NCBI GenBank assembly: GCA_965601955.1
Contig: OZ271855.1
Span: forward strand, 2,976,001-3,040,000
Direction: 5' to 3'
DNA length: 64,000 bases
Source: RHLJ01 sp965601955
Lineage (GTDB): Bacteria > Bacteroidota > Rhodothermia > Balneolales > Balneolaceae
The number at the start of each line of letters is the position of its first letter. Positions within the stretch are counted from its first letter, which is position 1. The position numbers were made by a program, and so were the translations under genes. This document shows positions 14,909-24,448 of this stretch, piece after piece. A model generated the notes under the pieces. It did not search any database. It was not told where the DNA came from and saw only the letters and a list, made by a program, of their open reading frames with translations.

Positions 14909-15895
14909 TTAGTAAACTCTGAGCGATTCTTTATTTATGCCAGAGTTTGTAATCTTTGTAAAACTATTCTCTTGAATATTGAATTTCCAAATTTCCTCAA
15001 TAGACTCTCCAAATTCTCTTGCCAAAAAGTATATATCAGTCGGACTTTTACCTGAGATTGGGTTTTCAAAATAAAGATCCGAACTTCTTGCAATTTCTAA
15101 GAGTTCTTCAGTATCGATATTGTATTTAAAAATCTTAGAAAGTTTATCTCTATACACTATACAACTAAATAAAAATTCATTCTCACTTATAAATGATCCA
15201 CTTGCACAGTTCGTGGATTTTAAATCTCCAAAATCAGAATCATTAAACTTGTCTAGAATAGAGTAATATTCATTCGTTCCTTTATCATACAGATAAAAAG
15301 TGTTGTGTCTAAAAGAACCCGATCTGGTCATATTTTGTATTACGAAATACTGTCTATTTTTAGAGAAAAACATTCCCTCATAATTATTATAAGGGGCTTT
15401 CGTATTGAGCGTATCTGTGGAATTATCCAGCCTTCCAGTCATATAAATTATGTATTTGTTACTGTCATCCATCTGTTGATAGATTACTTTATTGGAAGAA
15501 GATTCAATTTGTAAAAGACTTGTGATGTATTCCTTTCTATCTCGAAAATACTCAGAGATTTCTCTTGAAAGTATATCATAAACATAAATATCATCTGCTT
15601 TTCCTAGACCGTGATTCTTGTCATTTGGCCTTCTCTTAGAAAGAAAGATTACGCTTTTCCCATCTTTAGTCAGAAATGGTGAAGCATCATAATGGAAATC
15701 ACTCGTAATTTTTTGCTTTGCTTTTAAGATAGGATCAAGCAATATAATATCTCCAAATCTTCCAGAAGTTAAGGATGCTCCTTCTACATATAACAGCTTA
15801 TCTTCAAAGTCCCAATTAATAGGTTGCGATTGAACACAACCACTAATTGTTGACAGAAAGGCAATAATGAAAATCAGTAAAAAATTATTGTTCAT
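14909..15895 (-). CDS. TolB-like propeller lipoprotein, candidate immunity protein of the main RHS protein
   Basis: I chose the ATG at 15895 over the GTG at 15907 because it directly precedes a lipoprotein signal (NNNFLLIFIIAFLSTISGC). About 310 mature residues form repeated WD/TolB-like blades: WDFEDKLLYVEGASL, YDASPFLTKDGKSVIFLSKR, DDIYVYDILSRE, IFKYNIDTEELLEIA and IWKFNIQENSFTKIT. The start overlaps the RHS stop by 11 bases, so translation is probably coupled. Position and lipid anchoring suggest a periplasmic immunity protein, but a propeller of this size is unusual for that role. It could instead be an accessory or receptor. Confidence 0.65.
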   Translation of the reverse strand: MNNNFLLIFIIAFLSTISGCVQSQPINWDFEDKLLYVEGASLTSGRFGDIILLDPILKAKQKITSDFHYDASPFLTKDGKSVIFLSKRRPNDKNHGLGKADDIYVYDILSREISEYFRDRKEYITSLLQIESSSNKVIYQQMDDSNKYIIYMTGRLDNSTDTLNTKAPYNNYEGMFFSKNRQYFVIQNMTRSGSFRHNTFYLYDKGTNEYYSILDKFNDSDFGDLKSTNCASGSFISENEFLFSCIVYRDKLSKIFKYNIDTEELLEIARSSDLYFENPISGKSPTDIYFLAREFGESIEEIWKFNIQENSFTKITNSGINKESLRVY

Positions 15896-18800
15896 ATAAT
15901 GAATCACGTTCTTTTTTCTTTCTAATTAGTTCTTTCCGTAAACGATACCGATCATGAAATGTTGAAAGATCTAAACCATTTTCAGTAATAAATCTATTTG
16001 CATCTTCATTGAAATTCCCAAACTGTTCACTTAAAAAGGCGCTAGCTCTATCCTCATCTCCACCAAATACGTTTTCAATAGTACTCGCTTTCAATCTGTA
16101 TCTATTGGTGAAATCGCCTCCTGGTCCTCCACTATCTAGATAACCGTACTTACCGTTCTCATCTTTAAGATGATCTTTAGCAACCCCAAAAATGATTTCA
16201 TCTTTCTTTAACGAATTGAAAGTATCCTGTCCAAGTAAATCTACGGCTGCAGAGAGTAAAGCTCCACTCCCAGAAATGATATTATCGCTAATTTCTCCAG
16301 AACGAGTAATTGCTCGTGCCCACTCATCTGATACACCTGAAAATCTTGCTAGCGCTCGTTTACCATAACGGAGAGATTTTCCTGCTCCAAGAGTTGCATA
16401 ATCAAAACCAGAATTACTAAAACTAGGGTCTCCGGAAAATGCTTTTAGTCCTAACACCATTGGCCCACCAATTCCGGTAAAAGAAACTAAGGTAGCTGAA
16501 ACAGCTCTTGAGACAGAAATCCTACTTACTGTAGTTCCTTTAACAACATATTTACCAGTAGGGTCAATATTGGTAATAGGGTTATTTAACACGTAATGGT
16601 AAGGTGTATAATTTTGATATATATGAGCTAAAGGATCCACCTGCAAAAACCTTCCAATCGCAGGGTCATAGCCCCTGGCTAACATATAATCCAGGTTTAT
16701 ACCTGTCTCTTCATCCCGCTCATGCCCGGTATATTTGTACGGATCAATTTGGGTGCCGGAGGTGGATACTCTCCCCGGCATTTCGAGACCAAAGGGGTAG
16801 TAGTCATAGCTATCTAAATGTGTACCTACTTCATCCACTATAGCTCGTGTACTTCCTAAATGATCTTTCAGAAAATAACGAGTAGCATATTCCGAAGAAG
16901 ACTGAGCGGATAGCTTCAGGTAATAGTAATCGGAGATACCTTGCAACGCTTCCAACCTTATATAGTAGGTTCCCGGAGTTACACTAAAGGAGCCTGATCC
17001 TGTCCCAGTTGCGACCGAACCACTTTTGAATACTTCCCAGTTCATATCATACTGCCCGGTTTCATATTCCCCGGTTGTTTTTGCTTCGGTAATGGTAACG
17101 GTACCACTTCGCAACACTTCAAAGTAATACCAGTCATCATCAGAGCCCGTAATACTTCCGGATGTGGTCAGCCCAACGGGGCCATCCGCTGCTCCCTGAT
17201 TATCATTAGATTCTGACTCACTGGAAATAGTACTACTTAGATCAATGACCGGATCGGTTACTCCACCCAATAATTGCCCTTCCGTTCCCATACCAATAAG
17301 ATTGAAATTTAAATCTCCTCCATAGTCTACAGTAGCCAGAGTGGTGCCTCCATCCCGGATATAGTAGGTCCAGGTACCTTCGGAGAATTCTTTGAGAATC
17401 CGTTCCCCAGCTCCATTATAGCTGGCTTTCAGGGTATGACCTGCTGTAGTTTCAATCTGGATGGGCAGGTTGAATTCATTATAGACCAGGTTACTGAATT
17501 TCCCGGTCTGGCTGGTCATGTTGCCATTGGCATCATAGCCATAGGTGGCGTCCTCAGCATCCCACGCCTCGGTGGTTGTGCTTATGATATCCGTAACTCC
17601 GTTCAACCGGTTACTGCTTCCATACTGGTAACTCAGGTTATCAATAAGAGATCCCGCTTCGTCTTTCCTCCTCAATGAAGTAATATTCCCATTTGCATCA
17701 TAAGTTAATCCATTAACCCAAAAAGCTTCGGTAAACGCCCAACCGCCACTATAATTATTATAAAGAGCTGAGGTTAAACGATTTAACTTATCATAAGTAT
17801 GAAGATACCTAAATCGGTAATGACCGGAACCTAAACTGGTCAACGGGTTGTAAAACTGGGCCTCTTTGATATTTCCATTTTTGAAATAGGTGTAGGCGGC
17901 TGAGAATACATGGGAACTTACTGCCGGGTCGTTGATCTTGGTGAGCCTGCTTTGAATATCGTATTCGTAATCAAAGGTAGTTCCTCCTTTGTATTGTTTC
18001 TGCTCCAGCTGGCCATCTGTTTCATAGCTGTAAGTGATTTCGGCAGATTCTGTATCAACTACCCCATCCGCAGTTAGCGTAACACTGGTTATCCTTCCTA
18101 AATCATCATAGGCGTAGTGGTGATACAATGCGTCTTCACCAATTTCTACTTTCCTTCGGGTTATTTCTCCAAGACGGTTATATACATAGTTGATCTTCAC
18201 ATCCCAGTCTCTACGATCCCCGGTGTAAATATGCTTCTCGGCTACTCTTCCCTCACTATCATAGCTATACAGTTGTAGCTGCCAGGGGCTAACCCCGGTT
18301 TGGGAGTTTATCCCTACCGAGTCAGTACCGGCTAAGTCAACATCAATTCTGGCTGTTACATCGGAGCCACTAAAGGCGGTAAAGCCGTCTTTCCATACCA
18401 CGCCCCGTCCCGCTTCAAATAACACGTTACTTCCTGAAAGAGCGTCGGACATCCCTATGCTTAAGGTATCAATGGCCCGGTAGGTTTCTGCCCCTGAAAT
18501 CCCCAGGCCACTGGTATCTACATTGGCTTCCAGCGGCTCGGGCATAAAACGGTACATATCGGCCACTAGTTGTCCTTTGGCCCGGTCGGTATTCATGCTA
18601 AAGTTGCTGATTTCGGTAGCGAATTCGCTCCATGGATGGCTGCTGGTGGAGGGCTTGGCATCGTAGGCATAAGCTCCTTTTTGATAGTCTCCAAAATTCT
18701 CGAAGCTTTGCTCGGTATCGGGGTCGAGTGCCGTAACACTTCCCGAATAATCGGCAATCCCGGTTTTGATCATCCTTCCCAGTTCGTCATAAGTGATATA

Positions 18801-21800
18801 CGCCACCTGGTCCACTAACAACTGATTGGCATCCTGGCTGAAGCGCAAACGGCTGGCCTCATCATAGGCATAATTAACCGTGCCAAAGTCGTTGCTGGTT
18901 TTGCTGGTCATATTCCCGAGGGCGTCGTAGGTATAATTAATCACCCAGTCGTTGGCCACACTTCCGGACGGAGGGTTGAAATAGTTTGGAGGCCGAACTT
19001 CGGTGAGCTGATTAATAAGGTTATAAGTGAACTCAGTAATGGCATTAATACCCGTTGGGTCAGAGACTGTTCGAATGGTTCTGCCCCATCCATCGGTGTA
19101 GGTTTTGGTTACATTACCTTCCTGGTCGGTGGTGGTGGTGACCGAATAGTATTCGGAGCCCCCATCAATATTTTCTACACTATAGGAAGTGCTTACAGCT
19201 CCGTAGGTTGCCTCTCCGCCCATAGGAATCGTTTTTATCGCCCTTCCTAAAGAATTGCTTTCATATTTCACTTCGGTGTAGGGTTTGCTTCCGCTTCCGT
19301 ATTTATTATCTGCTACGGTTGCATAGGTGCTGTGATATCCTAATCCCGTTCCAGCCCTGTTTATGGGTTTCCAGCTTCTCCAGGGCAAGCCGCGGTTATT
19401 ATAGTCCTGCTGAGTAAGGATTACCTCTGATGTTGATTTGGCAACGGACTGTATGAACCTGCCCAGCCCATCCATGTATTGCCGGGATACCCGCGTACCA
19501 CTTCCGGTATTCATTGTGGTTTGTATCCAATTGGGATTAATTGAACTAAAGGATGATCCAGTTAAGGTATAGACATAGGAAGAAACCTGATCCCCGGCAT
19601 CATTGTTTGAAGAGCTAAGCCGCCCAAAATTGTCGTAGCTAAAGGTAGTCTCCTGCCCGTTTTCTCCAATGATCTTCGTGGGCTTCCCAAGGGAGTTATA
19701 CTGGGCCTCAATGAATAAATCATCTCCTGAAGTGGGACGTGTGCCCCCTCCCGGAATAGCATCGGCGGTTCCTATTACCCGTTGGATTCCGGTGATGTGA
19801 ACCCCGGAGCCACTTTGGGAGAGTGGAGAAGCGGTTGTTCCGTAATAAAAATGGGTCACTGCCCCGGAGGCGTCTTCTATTTCGATCGCATTTCCGTGGC
19901 TGTCGTAAGAAAGTACTTCTGCAGCCTTGAAGACATCGCTGGTTGTAGGTTTTGCAGGAGCTGAACCCAATCCATCCCAGAGCCATTGCTCATCGGCTAA
20001 CCAGATATCGGAAGCGCCCGAGATGGGGGTATCCCACCGGGTCCAGCTTTTGTTCAGGGTTTCCCAGCTCGTTACCCCTGCTGAATCTTCTACCACCACC
20101 GAGAAGGGCTGGACGAGCATATTCTTGGTCGCCATGCCCGCGTAACTATTGCCCGCCCCGTCATCGGTGATTTCATAGGCATATTCGTAGACCGTTCTTT
20201 TGGTCTCGCCAGGAACGGTTTCAGTAATTATGCTCGGCTGATGGTTTTCTGAATTGTAGGAGGTTGTGGTTGTTTTTTCGACGGACGGAACTCCTCCTTC
20301 GAATACTTTTTCGGTAACCGAACTTAACCTGGACCAGACGGGTAAATTATATACCAGATCGCCTGGTACAAATGAAAACTCATCGATATATCCTAACCTT
20401 CTAACTTCCCAGCGGGGAGATAGTTGCCCGTGCCCCACGGTATCGCTGTTATTTGTTGTATGGGTATAGGAATGAATCTTTTCCCGGATTAACTGGCTGG
20501 ACGAATTATAGGTTTTTTCAGAGGTGAGAGAACCCCGTCCATAGTCATGAGAAGTACCGTTGAAAAGTGGGAAATTTAGCCCTGAATCCGGAAATTCTAG
20601 CGGAGAACTATATCTGTAGTGTTTGGTTAGGGTTCCATCCGTGCTAATGATTTTTTCCTGCACATGAGCATATCCCAGAGGCGAACCCTGGGTGCTTCCT
20701 AATGGCATCACACTTCCCGAGTTTCGATATCTAACAAGTTTATCAACTACTGTATTGCAACTCCAGGTAAGAGGAAAATTTCCTGTACATTTTTCATATT
20801 CAGACTCAAAATAGAATTGGGTTACAATTTCAGAAACCAATACCCCACTAGAATTTACAGGGTTGGACGTATCGATATACTCAAATTTGCGAACCTGGTT
20901 CTTAGTGGAATCGATGCCATCGAATATTTTTATTTCTTTGACCCGGTGCCCCGGACCTGGTAATTCATCTACTTCTACCGGTTTTAAAAAGGGAGTAATA
21001 TCGAGGCGGTAAAAAACCTTGTCTAATAATCCGCTTTCTAAATCGTCGATCGCATCTTCATTGAGCTCAAATTCTACGGAATAAGTGCCAGGGTCCAGAA
21101 CCACAAACCCATCTTCTTCAAATGGAACGCCCACTCTGGAACCAAGCCCTCCCGAATGCTCTTTCATATAGATAAATCCATAACAATCTGGACCTGGGGT
21201 CTCCCCAAAAACTTGTGGATAGGTTGATACGGGACATACGGCAGGAACAAATCCCGAACTGTCAATCGCAAAGCTGGTGGCAGTTCTAAGTTCTAAGGGT
21301 TCATCACCCGTAATTTCTATGGTATGGCTGGTGTTATAATATGGTGCTGAAGGGGAATAGGTACCGCCACCAGTATGCTTAAACGTAATACTATCGGTAA
21401 ATGTAGGTTCCTGCACAAACTCATACAGAGTATCTGTAATGTCGGATATGTACGAATAGGAATTAGGTTCGTAGGTATAGTCCGCTTTTCCCCCGGTTGG
21501 ATAGGTAATGGTTTTTATTAACCCAATACTACTTTTGGTATGGTCCGGGTCAAGTACCATACCCGGGATATGAAGCACCTCCTGAAAGGTAGTGGAAGCC
21601 GATTCCTTATCGTAATAAAAATGCTCGGGAAGGCCTTTGTAGCTTATATTAGTATTCCCGGACTCTGCATTATAGTATCCCCAAAAATCTACCTGTACGG
21701 TGGTAATATCAGGCAGTGATCCGGTCAATTCTTCCCCATAGTAGTCGAATTCCCAGCCTGGAATCTGGCTGGATGACGCCGATATATCTATGCCTTTCAG

Positions 21801-22892
21801 GATTAAGCGGGAATTAACCCCAGTGGTTCCTAACTCATCGTAGGTAAAGTCGTAGGTTGTTCCCGAGTTATTGGTGGAAAAAATGATGTTATCTACTTTT
21901 TTTTGATCCGTGAAATCGGTCCTACCGGAATAGTTTATAGTAATCGTCTGTGAGTCGTTAGAGATTTGGGATACCCATAATGATGTAGGTCTTAAATCCC
22001 AGGTTTTTGCCTGACTGTAAGTGTTAGGTCCTGTAAGTGATTTTACTTCCTCTGAAAATATTTTTCTCTCTCTGTAATTGGCATTATTTAAATATGGATA
22101 GGAGATATTCACAATTAACTTTTCATATTGAAATGTGATGCTCTCTCCATTAACTGTCTCGATTTCCTTTAAATACCAGGCTGAAACATAAGGATCGGTT
22201 GGCTCGGGAACGGTAGGGTTATCTCCTAATACCTCTGTCTTAGATTGGGTAATCTCATTAAACCCACTCCCTCCGAATGTGTACTTTGTTCCGTCAATAT
22301 CAATAATGGTAAATGTACTTGTTGTATCCTGCGGGTTGCTCCAAACAATATCCAGGTTCCGATAAGAATCAACCTGGAAGTTTCCATACTTATCGTAGAA
22401 AAAACGCCCCGATAAGCCATTCACATTGAAATAAAACATATCGGGTTTTGCATCCTTTCCTCCAGTTATAACTTCATATAATAGATTGCTGTTTACTGGA
22501 TTCTGATAGGCTGTGTATACACTATTTTTGCTATATCCATTATCATCTTCATCTCTAATGGATTGTACGGTTCGGGTAATTACCCCACCGGCATTAAGTG
22601 CCCACCCCATTCCTGTAGAGCCCGGGATTATTTCTGGTTTAAAGCCATTGTAGTTGTAGGATAAGCCAATGTTCAGGGCATAGTTCCCCGCATTCAACGT
22701 ACCTAGCGGGATTGACTTGGATGCTTTTCCTGTATAAAGAGAAATTTGCTCGTTCCCATACTCTCCGAGAGAAGCAGCCGTTGGAGATTGTATCCCTTTA
22801 TCAAAGGCCGTTTGGGCATGTACTACCTGGTAGAGAGACGATGCGATTAGTGTGATCCCAAGTACACACATAGTTTTGAATAGATTCTTCAT
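15885..22892 (-). CDS. large secreted RHS/YD-repeat protein with PPC-like insert and unique C-terminal tip
   Basis: I start at the ATG at 22892, where a signal peptide begins (MKNLFKTMCVLGITLIASSL..VVHAQ). The frame is open to 22940 but that part would precede the signal and overlap the previous gene. The protein has 2335 residues. The N-terminal region (LNIGLSYNYNGFKPEI, GMGWALNAGGVITRTVQSIRD) is typical of Bacteroidota RHS proteins. Many YD repeats follow (YDELGRMIKTG, YDANGNMTSQTG). A PPC-like domain with ESESNDNQGAADGP is inserted at about 1885-2005. The RHS core (DHLGSTRAIVDE ... GRFLQVDP ... NNPITNIDPTG) lies at about 2010-2112, and the unrecognised tip is about 222 residues. It is the fourth gene of an apparent fibre-RHS operon. 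Without a T9SS domain its export route is unknown. Confidence 0.85.
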   Translation of the reverse strand: MKNLFKTMCVLGITLIASSLYQVVHAQTAFDKGIQSPTAASLGEYGNEQISLYTGKASKSIPLGTLNAGNYALNIGLSYNYNGFKPEIIPGSTGMGWALNAGGVITRTVQSIRDEDDNGYSKNSVYTAYQNPVNSNLLYEVITGGKDAKPDMFYFNVNGLSGRFFYDKYGNFQVDSYRNLDIVWSNPQDTTSTFTIIDIDGTKYTFGGSGFNEITQSKTEVLGDNPTVPEPTDPYVSAWYLKEIETVNGESITFQYEKLIVNISYPYLNNANYRERKIFSEEVKSLTGPNTYSQAKTWDLRPTSLWVSQISNDSQTITINYSGRTDFTDQKKVDNIIFSTNNSGTTYDFTYDELGTTGVNSRLILKGIDISASSSQIPGWEFDYYGEELTGSLPDITTVQVDFWGYYNAESGNTNISYKGLPEHFYYDKESASTTFQEVLHIPGMVLDPDHTKSSIGLIKTITYPTGGKADYTYEPNSYSYISDITDTLYEFVQEPTFTDSITFKHTGGGTYSPSAPYYNTSHTIEITGDEPLELRTATSFAIDSSGFVPAVCPVSTYPQVFGETPGPDCYGFIYMKEHSGGLGSRVGVPFEEDGFVVLDPGTYSVEFELNEDAIDDLESGLLDKVFYRLDITPFLKPVEVDELPGPGHRVKEIKIFDGIDSTKNQVRKFEYIDTSNPVNSSGVLVSEIVTQFYFESEYEKCTGNFPLTWSCNTVVDKLVRYRNSGSVMPLGSTQGSPLGYAHVQEKIISTDGTLTKHYRYSSPLEFPDSGLNFPLFNGTSHDYGRGSLTSEKTYNSSSQLIREKIHSYTHTTNNSDTVGHGQLSPRWEVRRLGYIDEFSFVPGDLVYNLPVWSRLSSVTEKVFEGGVPSVEKTTTTSYNSENHQPSIITETVPGETKRTVYEYAYEITDDGAGNSYAGMATKNMLVQPFSVVVEDSAGVTSWETLNKSWTRWDTPISGASDIWLADEQWLWDGLGSAPAKPTTSDVFKAAEVLSYDSHGNAIEIEDASGAVTHFYYGTTASPLSQSGSGVHITGIQRVIGTADAIPGGGTRPTSGDDLFIEAQYNSLGKPTKIIGENGQETTFSYDNFGRLSSSNNDAGDQVSSYVYTLTGSSFSSINPNWIQTTMNTGSGTRVSRQYMDGLGRFIQSVAKSTSEVILTQQDYNNRGLPWRSWKPINRAGTGLGYHSTYATVADNKYGSGSKPYTEVKYESNSLGRAIKTIPMGGEATYGAVSTSYSVENIDGGSEYYSVTTTTDQEGNVTKTYTDGWGRTIRTVSDPTGINAITEFTYNLINQLTEVRPPNYFNPPSGSVANDWVINYTYDALGNMTSKTSNDFGTVNYAYDEASRLRFSQDANQLLVDQVAYITYDELGRMIKTGIADYSGSVTALDPDTEQSFENFGDYQKGAYAYDAKPSTSSHPWSEFATEISNFSMNTDRAKGQLVADMYRFMPEPLEANVDTSGLGISGAETYRAIDTLSIGMSDALSGSNVLFEAGRGVVWKDGFTAFSGSDVTARIDVDLAGTDSVGINSQTGVSPWQLQLYSYDSEGRVAEKHIYTGDRRDWDVKINYVYNRLGEITRRKVEIGEDALYHHYAYDDLGRITSVTLTADGVVDTESAEITYSYETDGQLEQKQYKGGTTFDYEYDIQSRLTKINDPAVSSHVFSAAYTYFKNGNIKEAQFYNPLTSLGSGHYRFRYLHTYDKLNRLTSALYNNYSGGWAFTEAFWVNGLTYDANGNITSLRRKDEAGSLIDNLSYQYGSSNRLNGVTDIISTTTEAWDAEDATYGYDANGNMTSQTGKFSNLVYNEFNLPIQIETTAGHTLKASYNGAGERILKEFSEGTWTYYIRDGGTTLATVDYGGDLNFNLIGMGTEGQLLGGVTDPVIDLSSTISSESESNDNQGAADGPVGLTTSGSITGSDDDWYYFEVLRSGTVTITEAKTTGEYETGQYDMNWEVFKSGSVATGTGSGSFSVTPGTYYIRLEALQGISDYYYLKLSAQSSSEYATRYFLKDHLGSTRAIVDEVGTHLDSYDYYPFGLEMPGRVSTSGTQIDPYKYTGHERDEETGINLDYMLARGYDPAIGRFLQVDPLAHIYQNYTPYHYVLNNPITNIDPTGKYVVKGTTVSRISVSRAVSATLVSFTGIGGPMVLGLKAFSGDPSFSNSGFDYATLGAGKSLRYGKRALARFSGVSDEWARAITRSGEISDNIISGSGALLSAAVDLLGQDTFNSLKKDEIIFGVAKDHLKDENGKYGYLDSGGPGGDFTNRYRLKASTIENVFGGDEDRASAFLSEQFGNFNEDANRFITENGLDLSTFHDRYRLRKELIRKKKERDSLYEQ

Positions 22893-22929
22893 AATAGTTC
22901 TTGCTTGACAGTTTTTATCGGTGTTTTTG

Positions 22930-24447
22930 TTAGTTCTCATCTTTGGTGTTCTCCAGTATCTCTACTCGTTCTTTGAGCGCTTCATTTTCTTTTTTAAGGT
23001 CAATGAGATGGAGTGTCATTTCTTCAATTTTCTTGAGCAGGAGCTGCTGCATTTCTCCCAGGTGTTGCCCTTCTTCTTCTACTTCTTTGGCTGAAGGAAC
23101 TTCCGGTAAATGCCCTTTTGCTTTGATGTATGCTTCTATTTCTGCTAAAGTCAGAAGATCATAGTCTGGGCTGAATACATAATCCGGCCAACCTGTAGCT
23201 TCAACAATTACCTCTTGTGATCGGATGGTGCCATTTACTTCGAGTTTGTTGCCTGGGATAGATGTACCAATTCCCACATTTCCTACAGATGTTACTCTCA
23301 TCGCTTCAACAACGTTTGCTCCTGTAGTTGAGCTTGCATCCCCACCAACACTTAAGGCGAATCCTCCATTACTCAACGTTCCTAATCTTAAGGAACCGGA
23401 GTTATCGGTTAGAGCAATTTGTGTCCCACTATCTGTGCTTTCAAATGCAGAAACAACATCTGTAGTTGAACCATTAACATGTAATAACCTCGATGGGCTT
23501 GTTGTACCTATTCCAATGTCCCCTCCCATAAAATAGGAATGACTAGTAGAATGGACTCTTACTTTTACTTCGTTATTGTCATTATAAATATCTAGCCTAC
23601 TGCCTACATTATTATTGCCCCCAAGATAAAACTGGTTTTTCTCTCCTGAATCACTATTACGCTTGAAATAATAATGAGCTCCCCATCGATTTTGCTTAAA
23701 CGTAGTAGTACCTGACCCCCCATCTAGATAGTCAATCATAAAACCAGAGGTATTGGAAGTAGTGAATTTGCCTACTCCAAAGCTTCCATCCACTTGCAAA
23801 TCAGAATATGGGTTAGTAATACCAATCCCCACATTTCCCGTAGACTGTACAACATATAGTTGCCCGGAATTCACATTGAAATTACTATTCGAAATTAGAA
23901 TATCATCTATAAGTGCTCCTCCTTCTATTCTGAATCTTTCTGAAGATGCTCCAGTATTTGTTCGCGTATAGAATGCGTGATTATAGTTTCCTCCGTTTGC
24001 GATTGTGTAATAGGTGTGGTCTGTAGCTTTTCCATAAATGCTTCCACTAAGCTCTATACTTCCATCTACATCAAGTTCTCTCAAGGGACTTGTTGTCCCT
24101 ATTCCTACATTACCTTGACTGTAACCACCCCCACTATTTACAACAATGGATATAGCATTTACAAAGGTGCTTAGATCAGATGAAACCTGCATTCCAACAA
24201 CTGATGGAGATCCAAATCCATTGGTTATACGAAAAGCGTTGGTCCCAGAACGAGTAATTTGAAATACATTACTTTGTGCTGACGTTTGAACCAGTTCAAG
24301 TTGGGCATTCGGATTTGTTGTTCCTATGCCAACACTTCCAGCATTGTAATATATATTTGTGCCCGTTGAATCCCACAGGCTTTGCGCATTAACAGATGTA
24401 GTTATTCCAAAGAGGCCTATAATTAACCCTAGGATAGATTGTTTCAT
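22930..24447 (-). CDS. secreted fibre-like protein with GNVGIGTTSP repeats (paralogue 3)
   Basis: A 505-residue protein with a signal peptide ending in TSVNAQ. Repeats such as GNVGIGTTSP, GNVGIGITNP and GDIGIGTTSP divide it into beta-rich modules. The conserved tip (ATGWPDYVF ... GHLPEVPSAKEVEEEGQ) is followed by a heptad-rich coiled coil to the C-terminus. Its N-terminal third is almost identical to that of paralogue 1 (25722-27287), and its module before the tip matches paralogues 2 and 4. It lies 1 base after paralogue 2 and 37 bases before the RHS start. It is probably a trimeric surface fibre, by analogy with phage tail fibres only. Confidence 0.78.
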   Translation of the reverse strand: MKQSILGLIIGLFGITTSVNAQSLWDSTGTNIYYNAGSVGIGTTNPNAQLELVQTSAQSNVFQITRSGTNAFRITNGFGSPSVVGMQVSSDLSTFVNAISIVVNSGGGYSQGNVGIGTTSPLRELDVDGSIELSGSIYGKATDHTYYTIANGGNYNHAFYTRTNTGASSERFRIEGGALIDDILISNSNFNVNSGQLYVVQSTGNVGIGITNPYSDLQVDGSFGVGKFTTSNTSGFMIDYLDGGSGTTTFKQNRWGAHYYFKRNSDSGEKNQFYLGGNNNVGSRLDIYNDNNEVKVRVHSTSHSYFMGGDIGIGTTSPSRLLHVNGSTTDVVSAFESTDSGTQIALTDNSGSLRLGTLSNGGFALSVGGDASSTTGANVVEAMRVTSVGNVGIGTSIPGNKLEVNGTIRSQEVIVEATGWPDYVFSPDYDLLTLAEIEAYIKAKGHLPEVPSAKEVEEEGQHLGEMQQLLLKKIEEMTLHLIDLKKENEALKERVEILENTKDEN

Positions 24448-24448
24448 A

